Source: 66-474 sp051954935
GTDB taxonomy: Bacteria; Pseudomonadota; Gammaproteobacteria; Xanthomonadales; Rhodanobacteraceae
NCBI GenBank assembly: GCA_051954935.1
Contig: JBQCHG010000006.1
Coordinates: 1 to 64,000, forward strand
Reading direction: 5' to 3'
Length of the DNA stretch: 64,000 nucleotides
Shown: positions 16,523 to 24,803 of the stretch, in pieces
How the letters are laid out: each line of letters opens with the position of its first letter
Numbering within the stretch: position 1 is the stretch's first letter
Program-made: the position numbers and the translations under genes
The notes under the pieces: generated by a model
The model's input: the letters and a program-made list of their open reading frames with translations, nothing else
Database searches by the model: none
What the model was told of the DNA's origin: nothing

Positions 16523-16560
16523 GATCGCGGAAATCAAAGCGGCCATCCCTGTCCGCACTT
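16523..16560. repeat. Dispersed ~40-bp repeat, copy 3
   Basis: GATCGCGGAAATCAAAGCGG followed by CCATCCCTGTCCGCACTT, the same pattern as the copies at 11980 and 12102. It lies just after the fadL stop. A small hairpin CGCACATCCATGTGCG at about 16487-16502 precedes it. Confidence 0.5.
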
Positions 16561-16571
16561 GCCTGACGCGA

Positions 16572-17939
16572 TCAGAAGCGGAACGTCCCCGACACGCTCA
16601 GCAGGTTGCCGCTGTTGTCGAAGCTGCCGACCAGGTGGTCGCCGGTGACGGAAAGGTCGTTCACGTCGCCGTTGTCCACGAACAAGTGGGCATAACCGAG
16701 GTTGAACTCGACGTTCTGGCTGGGCGTGTAGCCCACGCCCACCGCGAGCCAGCGCCGTTGGCCGTCCGGGATGCGAGGAGTGCGGGTTTCATCGCGCGTG
16801 GGCGTCTGGTCGAGCGCCACGCCGCCGCGCAACGTCCACTGCTCGTTGAGTTTGTAGTCCAGGCCGAGCGATCCGAAGAAGGTGTTGCGCCAGTTCTCGG
16901 CCTCAACGGAGGGCGGCTGCGCCGGATTGGCGAAGCTGATCGCCAGCTGCTGGAACGAACTCCATTGGGTCCAGCCCAGGTTCGCGCCCCAGCTCACCGG
17001 ACCATTGCCGATGTGCCAGTAGCTCAGCGTTGCAGAGGCAGGCGTCGCGAAATCGCCGCTGGCGGCACTGTTGGTAAACAAGCCCGTGCCGCCAAAGATC
17101 AGTTGCGCCACCGGCGGCAACTGGAACGTCGCATTGCCGCTGATGGTGTGGTTGATCTTGGCGTGATACGACAGGCCGATGCGATCCTGCGTGGTCGGCT
17201 TGAATTCCGCGCCCAACGTCCAGCCCCAGCTCCAGTCGTCGCCGCGCACGCGCGCCACGCCGTCGGCCGATTGAGGCAGCACGCTCGGAAGGCAGGCTCC
17301 GCCGCAAGCGGCAAGTTGTCCGGCGGCGATGATCGCCCCGAAATCCACCGCATTGCTCAGGTCCACGGTGGTCTTCTGCGCGATGACCGAAGCCCCCAGC
17401 GCGATCTGCGAATTGACCTGCCAGGAAATCGAGCCGGTCAGGTCCATGGAAGTCACCTTCGACTTCAGCGCCTGGTAGCGGCCGACCCAGCCGTCGTCGT
17501 ATTCGGTCTTCAGGCCGTACGGCGCGCTGAACGCAAAGCCCACGCGCCAGGCATCGTTGATCGGGGCTGAGAAATAGAGCGCCGGCACCGGCGTGACATC
17601 ACCGCCATTGCCGCCGTCGCCGCCGCTCAGCGGGAAGCCGAGCGCGTCGGTGCCGCTACCGTGGAAGCGGGTGTTCACGTCGATCGCGGTCACGTCGGCC
17701 TGGAACACCATGCCGCTCAGATCCGACATTGCTGCAGGATTGTTGACCACCACCGAGGCATCGTCGCCGGCGGTGTCCACGCCGGCGAAGGCGCGGCCCA
17801 GCGCCTTGGCGCTGTTTTCCTTGATCTGGAAGCCGGACGCGGCCGCGTCCGTGCTGACCAGCGCACCGGCCACCGACAGTGCCAGCGCGGCGACGGCCAA
17901 GCCGCGCGCACGCTGCCGGAACATCGAACTCGTACTCAT
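16572..17939 (-). CDS. fadL: FadL/OmpP1 family outer membrane long-chain fatty acid or hydrocarbon transporter
   Basis: A 455-residue beta-barrel protein. A signal peptide (LAVAALALSVAGALVSTDAA) is followed by the FadL start ASGFQIKENSAKALGRAFAG, the inner plug segment, and VVNNPAAMSDL. The body has the alternating strands typical of the barrel (YGLKTEYDDGWVGRYQAL, GVGYTPSQNVEFNLGYAHLF) and ends with the outer-membrane signature SVSGTFRF. A GAGGGAGAA ribosome site precedes ATG 17939. Members import fatty acids or aromatic hydrocarbons; the substrate cannot be read from sequence. The bidirectional terminator lies about 115 bases past its stop. Confidence 0.92.
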   Translation of the reverse strand: MSTSSMFRQRARGLAVAALALSVAGALVSTDAAASGFQIKENSAKALGRAFAGVDTAGDDASVVVNNPAAMSDLSGMVFQADVTAIDVNTRFHGSGTDALGFPLSGGDGGNGGDVTPVPALYFSAPINDAWRVGFAFSAPYGLKTEYDDGWVGRYQALKSKVTSMDLTGSISWQVNSQIALGASVIAQKTTVDLSNAVDFGAIIAAGQLAACGGACLPSVLPQSADGVARVRGDDWSWGWTLGAEFKPTTQDRIGLSYHAKINHTISGNATFQLPPVAQLIFGGTGLFTNSAASGDFATPASATLSYWHIGNGPVSWGANLGWTQWSSFQQLAISFANPAQPPSVEAENWRNTFFGSLGLDYKLNEQWTLRGGVALDQTPTRDETRTPRIPDGQRRWLAVGVGYTPSQNVEFNLGYAHLFVDNGDVNDLSVTGDHLVGSFDNSGNLLSVSGTFRF

Positions 17940-18177
17940 GAAACGTTCTCCCTCAGGTTGAGACACGCGCAAACGCGCCTGACCGGCGCCATTCATACGC
18001 TTGTTTGAACTCCCGGTCGCCACTGTGAACGGATCGTGACAAGGATGCAAGGGCCTGCAGCAATGAAGGTCATCCGGCGCGCACGTCGTGTGCCGCCGCC
18101 ACAAAAGCCCGTTCCCCCATGCGGCATTCATCGGCGCAATTAACACCCCGTTACCGTTTGCGCCCGTGAGGCTTGCG

Positions 18178-18183
18178 TATACT
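18178..18183 (+). promoter_or_regulatory. Candidate -10 box (TATACT) for the ankyrin gene
   Basis: TATACT lies 32 bases before the chosen ATG at 18215 in the 275-base divergent gap with fadL. It also shows that the upstream in-frame ATG at 18173 would precede the promoter. Confidence 0.4.
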
Positions 18184-18214
18184 GCGGCGCTTCCGCCGTG
18201 CCGAGTTCCGCTCC

Positions 18215-21200
18215 ATGCCAAGCTCCAAGCCGCGCCGACGGCCGCCGTTGCTGCGTTCCCTGCTGTATTTCCTGCCTGCCGTGGCCGCGGTCGCACTCGC
18301 CGCTTTCGGCACGCACACGTTGGCGCTGCTTCCGCTGCTGATTGCGAACACGCTGTGCATGGCAGCGATGTGCCACGCGATCGGTTTCGATCCCGAACCG
18401 TCGTTCCTGCGCACTGTGCTGCGCCGCGGCCCCACGCACCTGATCCTGTTCGCGATCTATACCGCGATCGTGTTCGCGCTGACGGCGTGGCCCTTGCTGC
18501 TGCTGTCCCAGACACCCTCCCTGCTCGCCACCCTTGGGCTCTGTGCTTCGCTGGTCGCGGCATTGGCGCTGCTGTGGCGGTTGTGGCCGGTCTTCGGCCT
18601 GGTGTTCGTGTGGGACGACGCGTTCCCGGAAGGCGAGGAGCGCTCGTGGATTTCCACCGCGCTGGCACGCAGCACGGCTTTTGCAGCACACCTCACCGGC
18701 GAGCAGGAGCATTTCTTCAGTCATTTCCTGCCTGCGGCGCTGTGCTATCTGGTCCTCACGTTCGGTGCACTGGTGCTGACAGGCTTCGGCTCGCTGATGC
18801 AGTTGCAGGATGAGCCGCGCACCGCCGCGCTGGTTCTGTATGCGCTCGTGCTGCTCCCTTTCGGCACCCTGCTCGCCGCCAATCGCACGTTGCGCGCGCT
18901 GTTGTGCGAAAACCGCGGCAAGCGCAAAACGGCTGGCGAACCTCCGCAAGCCCAACCTTTATCCGCGCCGCCCACTGCGACGCCGGTGCAGGGCGCCGAT
19001 CCCGGCGTGGCATCGCGACAGCTTTCGCCCGCCGTGTTGAATCAGGCATTGCTGGATGCGGCCCGAAACGGCAATGTGGATGAAGCGCTCGCGCTGCTGG
19101 AAAACGGTGCCGATCCGGATGCGCTGCCTGTCCCCGGAGCGCGCGACCAGCGCAGCGCATTGGTGCTGGCCGCTCTTCTGCCGGACACGCGCCTGCTGCG
19201 CGCGTTGATCGCGCGCGGGGCGCAGGTCAATCGTGCACACGCCGACGTTACCGCGCTGCTCGCCGCGACGCGCGACAGCTATCACGGCCGTGCCGAAGCG
19301 GTGATGACCCTGCTCGCCAACGGCGGCGATCCGCGCCTGTGCGATCGCGACGGCAACACGCCGCTGCATCATGCCGCCCTGGCCGCCGAGCCTTCGATCG
19401 CCGCAATCCTGATCGACGCGCAAGCGCCGCTGGATGCGCTCAACCGCAATCGCCATGCGCCGCTGGGTTCGGCCGCCGGCGCGGGCAACTGGAGCCTGGT
19501 GAAATTCCTGCTCGAACACGGCGCGAAATGCGAACCCGCGCAGGGCGAGCCCGCGCTGCTCGCGGCGGCCGCGATCACCGACGACAACCCGCATGGCGTG
19601 CAGATCCTGCTCAAACACAAGGCGCGCGTGGACGCGGTGAACAGCCTTGGCCGGAGCGCGCTGATGAGCGCCGCGCTGGAAGGCCATGCGAACATCGTGC
19701 GCACGCTGCTGGAAGCCGGCGCGAATCCGAACCTCGCCGATCGCCACGGCACGACCGCACTTATGGAAGCCGCACGTGCCGGGGCCTGCGAGGTTCTGGA
19801 GGCACTGCTCGCCGCGCAGCCTGACTTACATGCGCGCGACGCACACGGCCGCGACGCGCTGCTGCTGGCCTGCCAGTCGCCGCGCGCGAACGCGCGCTGC
19901 GTACAGGCCTTGCTCGCCGCCGGCGCCGATCCGCATGCGCGCAACGGCGATGGCCGCAGCGCCCTGGATCACGCCGCAAGCGCGGGCCGCTGGGATCTGG
20001 TCGCACTGCTCGATCCGAACAAGCCACTGCCGTCTTCGCATGAGATCGCGGCGCAACCGGAGCCGGGCGCCGACACCCCCGCGCACCTGCTGGACGCCTT
20101 GCGCTTCGGGCATTGGGCGGTGGTGGCGGGTTTTGCCGAACGCGCGCGCACGTGGCCCGTCTCGGAACTCGCCGCGTTGTACATGGAACTGTCGGAAGAC
20201 GAGGACACGACCGCGCGGCAATGGCTGCTGGAACACGGGCTCGGCCCGGAAACGAAACTCGACGACGGCGTACGCCTGTTCGATGCCCTGATCGCGCATC
20301 TCCCGGGATCTCTGGGTGCGCTGTGCCAGTTGCTGGACGCCGGCGCGAGCTGCGCGGGTGCGGGCCTCTACGCGCGTGCGCTGGCTCGGCTCGTGGACGC
20401 ACCACAGGCCGCATCTTTCGCGCTGGATCTGCTTGCACGCGGCGCGGATACCTTCGGTGCCGATGCCGGCAATCGCACGCCGATGCACCACAGCGCCTGT
20501 GCAGCATTGGCGCCGGTGCTGCACGCGCTGCTCGCGCGCGGCGCCGACCCCAACGTACGCGATCGGGATGGCGCGACGCCGTTGCACATCGCGCTGAACG
20601 CGGAGCGCGCGGTGGCGTTGCCGCTGGTACGCGCGCTGATTGCGTACGGTGCCGACCCGGAAAGCCCGGCCGCCAACGGCGAAACGCCACTGGGACTGGC
20701 GCTGGCGCGCGGCGATGCCACGCTGGAACAGTGGCTGCGCTGGAGTCCCTGGGTACTGCCGCGGCGCCCGCTGCGCGCCGGTGATCTGCCCGCTGCTGCC
20801 GCCTGCGGCGACGCGGATGCGGTTTCGAAATTGCTCGAACTCGGTTTTGCGATAGATACCCGCGACGAGCGCGGGGCCAGTGCGCTGCTGCGCGCCTGCG
20901 GCGCGGGCCACCTGGACACCGCGCAACGGCTGCTGCAGGCGAAGGCCGATACGGCGCTTGCCGCCGAATCCGGCGCCACGCCGCTCTCTGCGGCGGTGAG
21001 CGCGCGGCGCCCGGAAATGGTGAAGCTGCTGCTGGAGCACGGCGCCAAGGCAGATCAACGCTTGCCCGGCAATGCGACCGCGTTGATGGTGGCCGCTGCG
21101 CTGGGCTTTCCGGAGACCGTCGAGGTTCTGTTGGAAGGCGGCGCGAATGCCGCGTTGACCGACGAGCACGGTCATACCGCATTGCACGCCGCCGCGCGCT

Positions 21201-21658
21201 TCTGCTTCGACAGCCGTGACAGCCTGCGCTGCCGCCGTCTGCTGGATGCGTTGCTGCGCGCGTGCGGCAAGGATCCGGCACGTGTGGACGCGCGCGACGC
21301 GCAAGGCGCCACCCCGCTGCTGTTGTTGCTCGGCGCGCAGGCCAAGCCGGACGCCGTGGCCGACGGCACCCATCTCGCCGCATTGGTGCCCGCGCTGCTG
21401 GATGCTGGTGCAGATGCCGATCACGCCGATGCGCGAGGGGTGAGCCCGCTGCACGCCTGCGCGATGCACGCGCTGTTCGCGCCGGCGCGTGCCTTGCTGG
21501 CGCGCGGCGCCAATCGGGAAGCCAGGGACAGCTTCGGGCGCACGCCTTCGGATGTGGCACGATTGCTCGGACTGGTTGATCTTGCGATGGAGCTAGCACC
21601 GCGCGCGATGCCGTCGGTCAATCGCGTGCTGCGGCAACCCGCGTCGTCGACGGATTGA
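18215..21658 (+). CDS. Large membrane protein with about 20 ankyrin repeats
   Basis: A 1147-residue protein. The first ~240 residues hold six hydrophobic segments (for example YFLPAVAAVALAAFG, LILFAIYTAIVFALTAWPLL, ALVLYALVLLPFGTLLAA). A basic linker follows. From about residue 280 to the end there is an array of ankyrin repeats, seen in repeated blocks such as DGNTPLHHAALAAEP, LGRSALMSAALEGHANIV, DGATPLHIALN, GHTALHAAARF and RGVSPLHACAMHALF. Ankyrin arrays bind protein partners, so a membrane-tethered cytoplasmic scaffold is likely. The partner and process are unknown. Its last 41 bases overlap the convergent antiporter gene. The architecture is certain; the function is not. Confidence 0.85.
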   Translation: MPSSKPRRRPPLLRSLLYFLPAVAAVALAAFGTHTLALLPLLIANTLCMAAMCHAIGFDPEPSFLRTVLRRGPTHLILFAIYTAIVFALTAWPLLLLSQTPSLLATLGLCASLVAALALLWRLWPVFGLVFVWDDAFPEGEERSWISTALARSTAFAAHLTGEQEHFFSHFLPAALCYLVLTFGALVLTGFGSLMQLQDEPRTAALVLYALVLLPFGTLLAANRTLRALLCENRGKRKTAGEPPQAQPLSAPPTATPVQGADPGVASRQLSPAVLNQALLDAARNGNVDEALALLENGADPDALPVPGARDQRSALVLAALLPDTRLLRALIARGAQVNRAHADVTALLAATRDSYHGRAEAVMTLLANGGDPRLCDRDGNTPLHHAALAAEPSIAAILIDAQAPLDALNRNRHAPLGSAAGAGNWSLVKFLLEHGAKCEPAQGEPALLAAAAITDDNPHGVQILLKHKARVDAVNSLGRSALMSAALEGHANIVRTLLEAGANPNLADRHGTTALMEAARAGACEVLEALLAAQPDLHARDAHGRDALLLACQSPRANARCVQALLAAGADPHARNGDGRSALDHAASAGRWDLVALLDPNKPLPSSHEIAAQPEPGADTPAHLLDALRFGHWAVVAGFAERARTWPVSELAALYMELSEDEDTTARQWLLEHGLGPETKLDDGVRLFDALIAHLPGSLGALCQLLDAGASCAGAGLYARALARLVDAPQAASFALDLLARGADTFGADAGNRTPMHHSACAALAPVLHALLARGADPNVRDRDGATPLHIALNAERAVALPLVRALIAYGADPESPAANGETPLGLALARGDATLEQWLRWSPWVLPRRPLRAGDLPAAAACGDADAVSKLLELGFAIDTRDERGASALLRACGAGHLDTAQRLLQAKADTALAAESGATPLSAAVSARRPEMVKLLLEHGAKADQRLPGNATALMVAAALGFPETVEVLLEGGANAALTDEHGHTALHAAARFCFDSRDSLRCRRLLDALLRACGKDPARVDARDAQGATPLLLLLGAQAKPDAVADGTHLAALVPALLDAGADADHADARGVSPLHACAMHALFAPARALLARGANREARDSFGRTPSDVARLLGLVDLAMELAPRAMPSVNRVLRQPASSTD

Positions 21659-23444
21659 GTTCCACCACCTTGGACGCGGCGTCCGCTTCGAACAGGTGCT
21701 CCAGTTCCTCGCGCGCTTCCTGCGCACCCTGCACCAGCGCGCCCTCGTCATCGTAAACCAAGTGCTGCTCCCGCAGCAGTCGCTCGTCGAACTTGCGGAA
21801 GGTGTCCACCGAAGCCTGGGCCGCTTCCGGCGAGAGCCCCAGCGCCTTCAGGGCAAGGCTGGCCATCTTCAGGCTGGAATGGAAAGTCTCGCGCACGACG
21901 TCATCGGGCGAAGTCAGGTCCATCAGGCGGAATGCGTGCTGGCGGTTGCGCGCGCGCGCCACGATCTTCAGGTGCGGAAACAGCCTGCGCACGATCCGTG
22001 CAGTGCGCACATTGGCCTCCGGATCGTCGGTGGCGAGCACGAACACTTCCGCCTTGTCCGCCTGTGCCGCGCGCAACAAATCCGGGCGGGTGGGATCGCC
22101 ATAGAAAACCTTGTTTCCGAAGCGGCGCATGAAATCCACCTGCTCGACCGAACTTTCCAGCGCAGTGAACGGGATGTGGTGCGCATACAGCAATCTGCCG
22201 ACGATCTGCCCGACGCGACCGAAGCCGGCGATGATCACGCGAGGTGTTTCTCCATCGATCGTGTCGAAGTCGCGCTTCTGGACGCGGGCGGCCGGCAGCT
22301 TCGCCGCGGCCAGCACCAGCAACGGCACCGCAGCCATGCTGAGCGTGATCACCAGCACCAGGAAGCGGTGCTGGTCGGCATCCAGCAGGCCACGCTCGGC
22401 CGCGAGCTTGAACACCACGAAGGCAAATTCGCCGCCGCCGGCCAGCAGCACGGCCAGCCGCAGCGAGCCAGCGAGATCCAGTCGCGCGATGCGCGCGATC
22501 GCGGCCAGTAGCGGCGCCTTGCAGGCGAGCAACAGCGCCACCAGCCCGCACACGATCCACGGATGCGCAATCAGCAGATGCAAATCCACTCCCATGCCGA
22601 CAGCGATGAAGAAGAGGCCGAGCAGCAACCCCTCGAACGGCTGGATGTGCGATTCCAGATCGTGCCGGTATTCGGAATCGGCGAGCAGCACGCCTGCGAG
22701 GAACGTACCCAACGCCATCGAGATGCCAGCGAGCTGCATCAGATAGGCCGTGCCGATCACCACCAGCAACGCGGTGGCGGTCGAAACCTCGACCAATTGC
22801 GTTTTCGCCACCGCCCGGAACAACGGCCGCAGGGCATAGCGCCCGCCGATCACCACCACCGCGATCACGCCGACCACGCGCAGCGCACCCAGCCACCACG
22901 GTTGTGCGGCGGGCGTCGCGACCTGTACGCCCAGCAACGGGATGGCGGCGATCAGCGGAATCGCGGCCAGATCCTGGAACAGCAGGACCGCGAAGGCGAG
23001 CCGCCCGTGCGCACTCTGCAATTCCTTGCGCTCGGCCAGCGTCTGCAAGCCGAACGCGGTGGAGGACAGCGCAAGCCCCAGGCCGATCACGCTGGCGCTG
23101 GCCAGGCGCATGCCGAACGCAAAATGGGCGATCGCGCCGAGCAGCGCGGCGCAAGCGACCACCTGTGCGGCGCCCGCACCGAACACCGAGCGGCGCATCA
23201 CCCACAGCCGCTGCGGCGAGAGTTCCAGGCCGATCACGAACAGCAGCAACGCCACGCCGAGTTCGGAAATCCCGGCGATGGCGTCCGGATTGCGCACCCA
23301 TTGCAGGCCGTACGGGCCAATCACCACGCCGGCGGCGAGGTAACCGAGCACCGAGCCGAGCTTCAGCCGCCGAGCCAAGGGAACGGCGATCACCACCGCA
23401 AGCAGGAAGACGACGGCCGATTGCAGGAATGCGTGATCTTGCAC
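21618..23444 (-). CDS. KefC-like CPA2 cation:proton antiporter with TrkA-N domain
   Basis: A 608-residue membrane protein. About 13 helices form the Na+/H+ exchanger domain (GYLAAGVVIGPYGLQW, GVALLLFVIGLELSPQRLW, GLGLALSSTAFGLQ, LLFQDLAAIPLIA, FFIAVGMGVDL). From about residue 400 a Rossmann TrkA-N domain follows, with the nucleotide loop GFGRVGQIVGRLL, YGDPTRPDLLRAA and FVLATDDPEANV. The HALSSTAF-type pore and LFQDLAAIP are typical of KefB/KefC, glutathione-gated K+ efflux during electrophile stress. No KefF/KefG partner gene is adjacent, so glutathione gating is uncertain. The 3' end overlaps the ankyrin gene. Confidence 0.9.
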   Translation of the reverse strand: MQDHAFLQSAVVFLLAVVIAVPLARRLKLGSVLGYLAAGVVIGPYGLQWVRNPDAIAGISELGVALLLFVIGLELSPQRLWVMRRSVFGAGAAQVVACAALLGAIAHFAFGMRLASASVIGLGLALSSTAFGLQTLAERKELQSAHGRLAFAVLLFQDLAAIPLIAAIPLLGVQVATPAAQPWWLGALRVVGVIAVVVIGGRYALRPLFRAVAKTQLVEVSTATALLVVIGTAYLMQLAGISMALGTFLAGVLLADSEYRHDLESHIQPFEGLLLGLFFIAVGMGVDLHLLIAHPWIVCGLVALLLACKAPLLAAIARIARLDLAGSLRLAVLLAGGGEFAFVVFKLAAERGLLDADQHRFLVLVITLSMAAVPLLVLAAAKLPAARVQKRDFDTIDGETPRVIIAGFGRVGQIVGRLLYAHHIPFTALESSVEQVDFMRRFGNKVFYGDPTRPDLLRAAQADKAEVFVLATDDPEANVRTARIVRRLFPHLKIVARARNRQHAFRLMDLTSPDDVVRETFHSSLKMASLALKALGLSPEAAQASVDTFRKFDERLLREQHLVYDDEGALVQGAQEAREELEHLFEADAASKVVELNPSTTRVAAARD

Positions 23445-23514
23445 GCGAAATGTCTCGCGGAAACGGGGAAGGATTATGGCAGGCGCGTATTACACGTGTG
23501 GGCGCCGCGCGCAT

Positions 23515-23540
23515 AAAAAAGGAGGGGCTTGCGCCCCTCC
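23515..23540 (-). terminator. Rho-independent terminator of an unannotated minus-strand RNA
   Basis: On the minus strand GGAGGGGC-GCAA-GCCCCTCC is followed by TTTTTT. The neighbouring genes cannot use it: the antiporter starts downstream of it, and the AraC gene runs the other way. It therefore points to a separate transcript coming from the right. Confidence 0.8.
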
Positions 23541-23679
23541 CGATGGCATCCTGCACGTGTGGCAACACCGCCAATGGTGTGTGCCGCGGAGTCGGCGCGG
23601 TTTGTCCCGAACCACGCAACACGCGGCACTCCCTTGCCATCCCCTGTTCCGCTCGACCGCGATATGCCGCCCGAGGGTG
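23515..23679 (-). ncRNA. Candidate structured small RNA (~165 nt)
   Basis: Minus-strand interval between a sigma70-like promoter and a terminator, inside the 381-base gap between the antiporter and AraC genes. It folds into one long interrupted hairpin: TGGCAA with TTGCCA, GTGCCGCG with CGCGGCAC, and an apical GCGTGGTT...AACCGCGC whose loop holds CGGGAC. Outside the stem are ACAGGGGATG and GCAGGATGCC, close to the CsrA/RsmA binding consensus. The overall shape, a rod with bulges, also recalls 6S RNA, but I do not see 6S conserved bases. No ORF with a ribosome site fits. The fold was done by eye. Confidence 0.5.
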
Positions 23680-23685
23680 AATTCG

Positions 23686-23713
23686 ATGTTAGAACCGGGT
23701 TGCGCGCTGGCAA
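23686..23713 (-). promoter_or_regulatory. Sigma70-like promoter for the candidate small RNA
   Basis: Minus-strand TTGCCA (23713-23708, five of six) and TAACAT (23691-23686, four of six) are separated by 16 bases. The predicted start is near 23679. Confidence 0.4.
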
Positions 23714-23825
23714 GAGCCGATTCGTCCCGGAGTTGCGACACTTCGTCGCCGTGCGCAATTGGACCGCGGTGGCCGGCTGTGTATGCTTGCGGCCGAGTTC
23801 AACGGCGCCGCAGGAGAAGGGGAAC

Positions 23826-24803
23826 GTGCGACCGAACCGAGATGAAGGCGCGCCGGCCAGCCGAGCGGCCCCCGGCATCTCCTCCGGGGAACGCGCGCCC
23901 GGCATACCGGTCAATTCGCTTACCAGCTACGACCTGGGTGCGTTCCGCGTCATGCGCTCGCTGGTGGATCCCAGCGACCCCTCCGGAACCGCCGCCTTCA
24001 TTCCATGGGACTGGGCCGATCAGGCCGGGCACCTTTCGGTACGACTGATCCTGAATGGCAAGCAACGCGTGAACTTCGGCGGCCGCGCGCTCGACCTGGC
24101 CGAAGGCGATCTCTACGTTTGTGAGCCGGGTTATCCGCTGTCCACCGAAGCGCGGCGTTTCGAACTCCTCACGATCGCGCTCGAACGCGATCGCCTCGAC
24201 AATCCCAAGGGTTCACTGCACGGTTTGGTCCAGGGCGGCGACACCCCGCTGGGCCAGTTGCTCGGCGGGCATCTGCACCGACTGGTGCTGACGCTGCCCG
24301 GGCTGACGCTCGCCAACGTCGCCTCCACCGTGCACGTCACCCTGGCGTTGCTGCACACCTGCCTCGGCCTGCAATGCCAGGCCCTGGAAACGGCCGCGAG
24401 CGATCCGCTGCGCGCGCGCATCATCGCTTTCGTCGACTCGCACGTGCACGCGCCGGAGTTGAGTCCGCAATTGCTGCAGCAAACCTTCCATGTCTCGCGC
24501 GCGCGGCTGTACCGGATCCTCCAGGCCGACGGCGGGGTTGCACGCGTGATCGCGCGTGCGCGCACCGATGCGGCATTCCGCGACATCCGGAGTCGCCCCG
24601 AACAGCCGTTGCTGAAAGTGGCCGAGCGCTGGGGCTTCAGCAATCTTCGCCAGTTCCAGCGCGCCTTCCGCGCTCGCTTCGGATTTTCGCCCGCCACGTT
24701 GAGACAACCGCAATGGCGCGCACGTGTCGACGCGCCGGCATCGGCGCGCGAACCTGCTCAGGCCTCCCCGGCGAGGACGCGCGCAGCATCCAGCGCAAAG
24801 TAG
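23826..24803 (+). CDS. AraC family transcriptional regulator
   Basis: A 325-residue regulator. The N-terminal ~200 residues form a cupin-like effector region (SVRLILNGKQRVNFGG, LAEGDLYVCEPGYPLS), as in AraC-binding-like regulators. The C-terminal ~100 residues hold two helix-turn-helix motifs: LSPQLLQQTFHVSRARLYRI and LLKVAERWGFSNLRQFQRAF, ending with the signature FRARFGFSPATLR. No ATG fits; GTG 23826 is chosen because AGGAGAAGGGG lies just before it. A proline/alanine-rich tail overlaps the convergent hemB gene by 46 bases. The target is unknown, and the nearest candidate is the small-RNA gene at its 5' side. Confidence 0.85.
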   Translation: MRPNRDEGAPASRAAPGISSGERAPGIPVNSLTSYDLGAFRVMRSLVDPSDPSGTAAFIPWDWADQAGHLSVRLILNGKQRVNFGGRALDLAEGDLYVCEPGYPLSTEARRFELLTIALERDRLDNPKGSLHGLVQGGDTPLGQLLGGHLHRLVLTLPGLTLANVASTVHVTLALLHTCLGLQCQALETAASDPLRARIIAFVDSHVHAPELSPQLLQQTFHVSRARLYRILQADGGVARVIARARTDAAFRDIRSRPEQPLLKVAERWGFSNLRQFQRAFRARFGFSPATLRQPQWRARVDAPASAREPAQASPARTRAASSAK

